Assembly (NCBI RefSeq): GCF_019428685.1
Contig: NZ_CP080095.1
Span: forward strand, 3,782,001 to 3,846,000
Direction of reading: 5' to 3'
From: Paraburkholderia edwinii
GTDB lineage: Bacteria > Pseudomonadota > Gammaproteobacteria > Burkholderiales > Burkholderiaceae
Length of the DNA stretch: 64,000 nt
A program made the position numbers and the translations under genes. Positions 60,236 through 64,000 of the stretch are shown here, one piece after another (the first letter of the stretch is position 1; each line of letters opens with the position of its first letter). The notes beneath the pieces are model-generated. The model was not told the origin of the DNA and made no database searches. It saw only the letters and a list, made by a program, of their open reading frames with translations.

Positions 60236-60631
60236 GAGTGAGGTGCGGAAATGAATCAGCGAGCGAAGTTTAGCACCGGTTTAATACCTGGTTAAGCAAA
60301 CGTTGGTCTATTTCCCGATCCCAAAGTAGCTTGATCGGGACACAGCCGACGATCTGCGGGTGGCATAATCGACCCAATAACAGGCCGATGTGAAGGCCGC
60401 ATTCTGCGTAAAACCGGTAGCTTCCCTGGAGTGCTTGCGATCGTGACGACATCTCGCATTCACTCGCCGAGCCGCTCAGCTCGCCCAGGTCGCGCGCCTC
60501 GTCTGTTCTTCTTTTTCTGATCCGTACTCGTTTCTGTACATTGCGCCGCAATTCCTGTCTGCGTGCACGTTCTTGTCGATGAATCGGCGGCGCTCAAGGT
60601 TCCGATGATGTTGAAGAAGAAGGAGGGGGCC
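60236..60631. other. Divergent promoter region of two metal operons
   Basis: I see no gene. It must contain the promoters of the DUF2946-TonB-PepSY-PCuAC operon and of the outer-membrane protein/copC genes. The sequence ACCGGTTTAATACCTGGT at about 60276 is a near-palindrome and a candidate operator. Confidence 0.4.
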
Positions 60632-61534
60632 ATGCATTTTCGTTCAAAGCGAAGTGAGGCGCCGCGCGCGTCGCTAAGGAGCACAGCGGTCGCGCTCAGC
60701 ATCGTCTCGGCCGTGCTGCCGTCGCAAGCCAGGGCCCACTCGATTGCGGGCGACCGGGTTTTCCCTGCAACCATGACCATCGACGATCCCGGTGTCGGCG
60801 ATGAAGCCAATCTTCAGTTCGGCCACATTCGCGTGCCGGGCGATAACGGCGATCAAAGCATCAACACTTTCGATTTCGAGTACGACAAACTCATCACATC
60901 GCGGCTTGCGCTGTCGGTAGGCGGCACGTACGTGATGCAGAACAACCCGACTGCGCACGGTTTCGACAACTTCGAGGTGGGCCTGAAATATCTGCTGTAC
61001 GTCAACGACGCGCACGAATTCATGACCTCGATCGGCATCAGCGCGGAAATTGGCGGCACGGGCAGCCGGGCAATTGCGGACAATTTTTCGACCATCTCGC
61101 CGACGATCTATGCTGGCAAGGGCATGGGCGACCTGCCGGATGCGCTTGTCTGGCTGCGCCCCGTCGCCATCACGGCGGAGGCCGGGCCGGCACTCACGAC
61201 GGGCGCCGGACAGCCCAATGCGTTCAACTACGGCTTTACCGTGCAGTACAGCCTGCCATACCTGGAACAGCACGTGCATTCGCTGGGCTTGCCGCAGCCG
61301 CTTTCGAACCTGATTCCGCTTGTCGAGATTCCACTTTCGCGAAGCCAGGGGCAGACCACCGGTACCGTCAACCCCGGCTTTATCTGGCTCAACCGTTACG
61401 GTCAGTTCGGCATCGAAGCGCAGATCCCGATCAACCGCGCAAGCGGCTCACACGTCGGTGTTCTGGTACAGGCACATCTGTTCTTCGACGACATCGCGCC
61501 GACAACCATCGGCAAGCCTTTGTTCAACTGGTAA
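60632..61534 (+). CDS. Outer-membrane beta-barrel-like protein beside copC
   Basis: About 300 residues. ATG 60632 has a strong AAGGAGGGGG site. The signal peptide ends ...LPSQARAHS. The mature part alternates in beta fashion with aromatic ends: FDFEYDKLITSRLALSVGGT, FEVGLKYLLYVNDAHEFMTS, FNYGFTVQYSLPYLEQHVHS, ending IAPTTIGKPLFNW. It resembles MetA-pathway/transporter-like outer-membrane proteins often found near copper genes. The copC gene follows 11 bases later, so they are one operon. Role unproven. Confidence 0.72.
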   Translation: MHFRSKRSEAPRASLRSTAVALSIVSAVLPSQARAHSIAGDRVFPATMTIDDPGVGDEANLQFGHIRVPGDNGDQSINTFDFEYDKLITSRLALSVGGTYVMQNNPTAHGFDNFEVGLKYLLYVNDAHEFMTSIGISAEIGGTGSRAIADNFSTISPTIYAGKGMGDLPDALVWLRPVAITAEAGPALTTGAGQPNAFNYGFTVQYSLPYLEQHVHSLGLPQPLSNLIPLVEIPLSRSQGQTTGTVNPGFIWLNRYGQFGIEAQIPINRASGSHVGVLVQAHLFFDDIAPTTIGKPLFNW

Positions 61535-61545
61535 TGGAGCATTGC

Positions 61546-61920
61546 ATGTACTCAAGCCGTCGCTTCCGGACCTGCATCACGCTCGCTGCCTTCGTGCTCG
61601 GATCGGGGGCGGCCGGCACGGTCTGGGCGCATGTCTTCCCGCGTACGCAGGTGCCCGCAGCTGGCGCCACGGTGACTTCGCCTGGCGAGGTGCGAATCGT
61701 TTTCGATGGGCCATTGGAAGCCGCCTTCTCGACTGTGACCGTCACCGATGCAAGCGGCAAACAGGTCAACACTGCAAAAGCCGCCGCCGATGCGAAAGAT
61801 CAGGATGCGATCGAGGTCGCTTTGCCGCCCTTACCGACGGGACACTACACCGTGCATTGGGCGGCAGTTGCATCCGATGGTCACCGCACGCATGGCGACT
61901 ACGGCTTCGACGTAAAGTAG
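61546..61920 (+). CDS. copC: CopC copper-binding periplasmic protein
   Basis: A 124-residue protein. After the signal peptide the mature chain begins at His in AHVFPRTQVPAAGATVTSPG, the N-terminal His ligand of CopC. It ends HWAAVASDGHRTHGDYGFDV, the D-G-H-x-T-x-G region with the other ligands. The Met-rich loop of class-2 CopC is missing, so this is a Cu(II)-only type. ATG 61546 has GGAG six bases upstream. The copD membrane partner that usually follows, as a fusion or next gene, is not seen in the next 600 bases. Confidence 0.88.
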   Translation: MYSSRRFRTCITLAAFVLGSGAAGTVWAHVFPRTQVPAAGATVTSPGEVRIVFDGPLEAAFSTVTVTDASGKQVNTAKAAADAKDQDAIEVALPPLPTGHYTVHWAAVASDGHRTHGDYGFDVK

Positions 61921-62496
61921 GAATCAGCGCTCAAAACCGGATTGTGATCCGCGCATTTTCTGACGTTTTATCCGGCGGCGCGTAGGACGACGGTCCGGTA
62001 CGGTGTCGAAGCGGATGATCGCAGCAGTGGAGCGAGCGCCGCGGTTCATGACCGGGTACCGCCTCGTGCACTTCGCATGCGCGCCTGCAGCGTCGCGAGG
62101 CCGCAATCGGCAGCACGCGACCCGGTGTCGACCTTCGTAGGACTTGTGCGAAGGGCCGTCCAACGCCTGAGAGCGGCCATCCATGTCGTCTTTCGAGGCC
62201 TGCCACTGGCCGGCAAACGACACGCGCGAACCCTTGTAGCACTTTCGTCTGTTTCGCCTTCCCTGGAGCGCCCTACCTTGATCCGGGCTACCGAGTGCTT
62301 CCCAAGCCAACGGGCTTTGCGCATGGACATCAGCGCGCGTGATTTAGAACAAGGAAAACTGCCCACGCGAGCGAGACCATCGCGCAGCTCCAGAGAAGGA
62401 TCGACGTCAAGGCATCGCGACTGATCTTCGGAATCTTGGGATTCCCGGCAGCCGGGCTATCCTTGATGTTTAAGCCTGCGGTCCTGCGTCGTGCTT
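61921..62496. other. No intact gene; position where copD would be expected
   Basis: Open frames exist on both strands but none resembles CopD or another family. Minus-strand fragments change frame and look like decayed sequence. Confidence 0.4.
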
Positions 62497-62844
62497 TCAT
62501 GAAATCTCGACCGAGCCATGGTCATCGCAATGATCGCCGTGCGGATGATGCAGGTGGCCGTTGACCAGGTAATCGACATGATCGCCATGCGGTACTGGCT
62601 CGTGTCCGCAGCCTGGGCCATGTACATGGCCCGATTCATGGCCACCGCAATCTGATGTACATTGGTCCGGATTTACCGAACTGACCTCGATCTTGTGTTC
62701 GTCTACATGATCGCCGTGCGGATGGTGCAAATGACCATCGTGCAGGTAGTCTACGTGGTCGCCATGCTTGATTGCGGTGTGTCCGCAGCCTGGGCCGTGC
62801 TGATGTTGATGGTTGGCGTGATGAGGTTCGTTGCATGCACTCAT
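62497..62844 (-). CDS. Histidine-rich metal-binding protein with two tandem repeats
   Basis: A 115-residue protein with 27 His (23%). It consists of two repeats starting 59 residues apart: residues 16-50 (HGPGCGHTAIKHGDHVDYLH...) and 75-109 (HGPGCGHEPVPHGDHVDYLV...), each ending in GHLHHPHGDH. A Cys-bearing linker (DQCTSDCGGH) joins them. No signal peptide or membrane helix, so it is probably a cytosolic metal buffer or storage protein. AAAGGAG before ATG 62844 makes it a convincing gene. Relatives are common in proteobacteria and sometimes mis-annotated; the metal (Zn, Ni or Cu) is not known. Confidence 0.85.
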   Translation of the reverse strand: MSACNEPHHANHQHQHGPGCGHTAIKHGDHVDYLHDGHLHHPHGDHVDEHKIEVSSVNPDQCTSDCGGHESGHVHGPGCGHEPVPHGDHVDYLVNGHLHHPHGDHCDDHGSVEIS

Positions 62845-63520
62845 GCTTGTCTCCTTTGTCCGCTTGGCCGCACCACCGGCCACCTGTGTACTCGTCATCG
62901 ATGAGGACTTCAACGCGTCGAACCTGCCCGGAGGGCAGTCGCGCGCCACCCGGACAATCGCGTGGCTCGCTTGCCATAAAGATACTCCTAGCCACTACGA
63001 AAATCACATGCAGACTTCCGCGCAGGCAGCGCATACTTTTACGGGTTGTTTACATCCCTTTCTTCGGACTGCAGTCCGGCCGAGAACCGACGCTCGCTGG
63101 TTTTACGTGAATGACTCAGCTTGGCCGCACTCCGTCCGATGCTGAATCGATAAGGCATGCCGCGTATTCAGCGTGCGGCAGTCACAACCTGACCAAATAG
63201 AGACTTCAGGTAAATTTTTGTGAGCGTCCGATGGTCCGCAGAAAGCGGACACCGGCTCGCAGCCAATCACGTCTCGTGGAATCCAACTCGACCGAGCGAG
63301 CGTGTACAGATCGAACATCCTGGCTACGGGTATCGAATAACCAGGTCAGCTTGCGGCTGGAAGTTGAAACTGGTCAGCCAGGTCTCCAAGACTCCAATCA
63401 TGGCCTATTTCATGCTGCACATCCTGGTCCGCTGCCGGTCGCCCGCCCCGCAGTGAATTCGTCCGTAGTCGCCACTTTCTGGCGGCCCGACGCTCGCGCA
63501 ACACCTGAACCAGGCGTCAG
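62845..63520. other. Intergenic, no gene seen
   Basis: It should hold the promoter of the His-rich gene. Short frames with no family resemblance. Confidence 0.4.
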
Positions 63521-64000
63521 CTACGTCACTCCGACGAGACGATAGCCCACGGCGGTTTCCGTCAACATGTACTCGGGTTGCGCTGGATCACGCTCCAGCT
63601 TCTGCCTGAGATGGGCCATGTAAATGCGCAGGTAGTGAAGATTGCTCGCCCGTCCGGGGCCCCATACCTCGATCAGTAGCTGTCTGTGCGTGAGTACCGA
63701 TCCCGCACGTCGCGCAAGCGCGATGAGTAGCCGGAATTCGATTGGAGTCAGATGAACCGGTAGGCCATTCCGCTCGACAGTGCGAGTCTCCAGATCGACC
63801 GCGACATCACCGAACCTTATCCGGCGCGAGTCTGCTGTCACGGACGGGTTCAGCCTGCGCAACTGGACACGGATACGCGCGGCGAGCTCCGCAATGCTGA
63901 AGGGTTTTTCGACATAATCGTCAGCACCGGCGTCCAGTGCTGCGATCTTGTCTTCTTCGCGACGACGCGCGGATAGCACAACGATCGGGATCGAAGACCA
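63521..64000 (-). CDS. kdpE: KdpE-like OmpR-family response regulator (partial, runs off the window)
   Basis: About 160 C-terminal residues. The end of the receiver is present (IPIVVLSARRREEDKIAALD, GADDYVEKPFSIAELAARI, the switch Lys), followed by a winged-helix output domain: LTPIEFRLLIALARRAGSVL and THRQLLIEVWGPGRASNLHY then LRIYMAHLRQKLERDPAQPE. The WGP...HYLRIYM signature is typical of KdpE, the K+-responsive activator of kdpFABC. The phospho-acceptor Asp lies beyond the window. A partner kdpD would lie further right. Confidence 0.88.
   Translation of the reverse strand, partial: WSSIPIVVLSARRREEDKIAALDAGADDYVEKPFSIAELAARIRVQLRRLNPSVTADSRRIRFGDVAVDLETRTVERNGLPVHLTPIEFRLLIALARRAGSVLTHRQLLIEVWGPGRASNLHYLRIYMAHLRQKLERDPAQPEYMLTETAVGYRLVGVT

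Noticed and set aside
60270..60551. 93-codon minus-strand frame upstream of the barrel gene
   Set aside because: No ribosome site or family; it looks like the non-coding filler seen elsewhere in the window.

Overview
The window looks like a beta-proteobacterium of the Burkholderia/Paraburkholderia/Caballeronia group. The GC content is high, and the gene set is typical of that group: a giant trimeric autotransporter with an extended signal peptide region, GlxA- and NitR-type AraC regulators, an NhaR-type LysR beside terC, a YoaE-like TerC and a complete Cus copper efflux operon. This assignment is inference from protein families. I see no rRNA, tRNA, complete insertion sequence, prophage or CRISPR array.

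Layout. 1-13.7 kb is loosely packed accessory DNA with small catabolic and regulatory genes: an amidohydrolase broken by an in-frame amber codon, periplasmic chorismate mutase, an HxlR/FrnE-like divergent pair, a cysteine hydrolase, a nitrilase-DUF302 pair opposite a NitR-like AraC gene, a LysE fragment joined to a lone receiver domain, and a TetR gene. 13.8-19.2 kb holds a ~1,626-residue trimeric autotransporter adhesin followed by a BamE/SmpA-like lipoprotein. 20.7-32.5 kb holds a Vitreoscilla-type single-domain globin, AraC/Lrp/GlxA regulators next to their probable targets (carboxymuconolactone decarboxylase family protein, HpcH/HpaI aldolase plus LysE exporter, HD hydrolase), a FUSC transporter, and remnants. 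32.7-36.4 kb is a tightly overlapping operon of three lipoproteins: two LssY_C-domain paralogues and one alpha/beta-hydrolase-like protein. 36.8-45.7 kb has a frameshifted GMC oxidoreductase, a decayed histidine kinase, TerB, NhaR/TerC, a zinc-ribbon protein, a BON protein and a hydrolase.

45.9-62.9 kb is a metal island, mainly copper. cusF, cusA, cusB and cusC, plus a small Cys/Met protein, form one minus-strand operon for Cu(I)/Ag(I) efflux. Next come a copA remnant lacking its phosphorylation domain and a frameshifted NiCoT-type Ni/Co permease. A minus-strand operon then encodes a DUF2946 protein, a TonB-dependent receptor, a PepSY membrane protein and a PCuAC chaperone, probably for copper acquisition or handling. 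The island ends with an outer-membrane-like protein, CopC (no CopD beside it) and a histidine-rich two-repeat protein. The window closes inside a kdpE-like response regulator.

About ten genes are visibly broken by a nonsense codon, frameshift, truncation or internal deletion, while their neighbours are intact. This suggests a replicon, or part of one, undergoing decay, unless some of the single-base lesions are sequencing errors. The most noteworthy points are the three-lipoprotein LssY_C operon, the adhesin/BamE-like pair, a CusF with Met in place of the usual Trp next to a CusB carrying its own Trp-type CusF domain, and the His-rich repeat protein.
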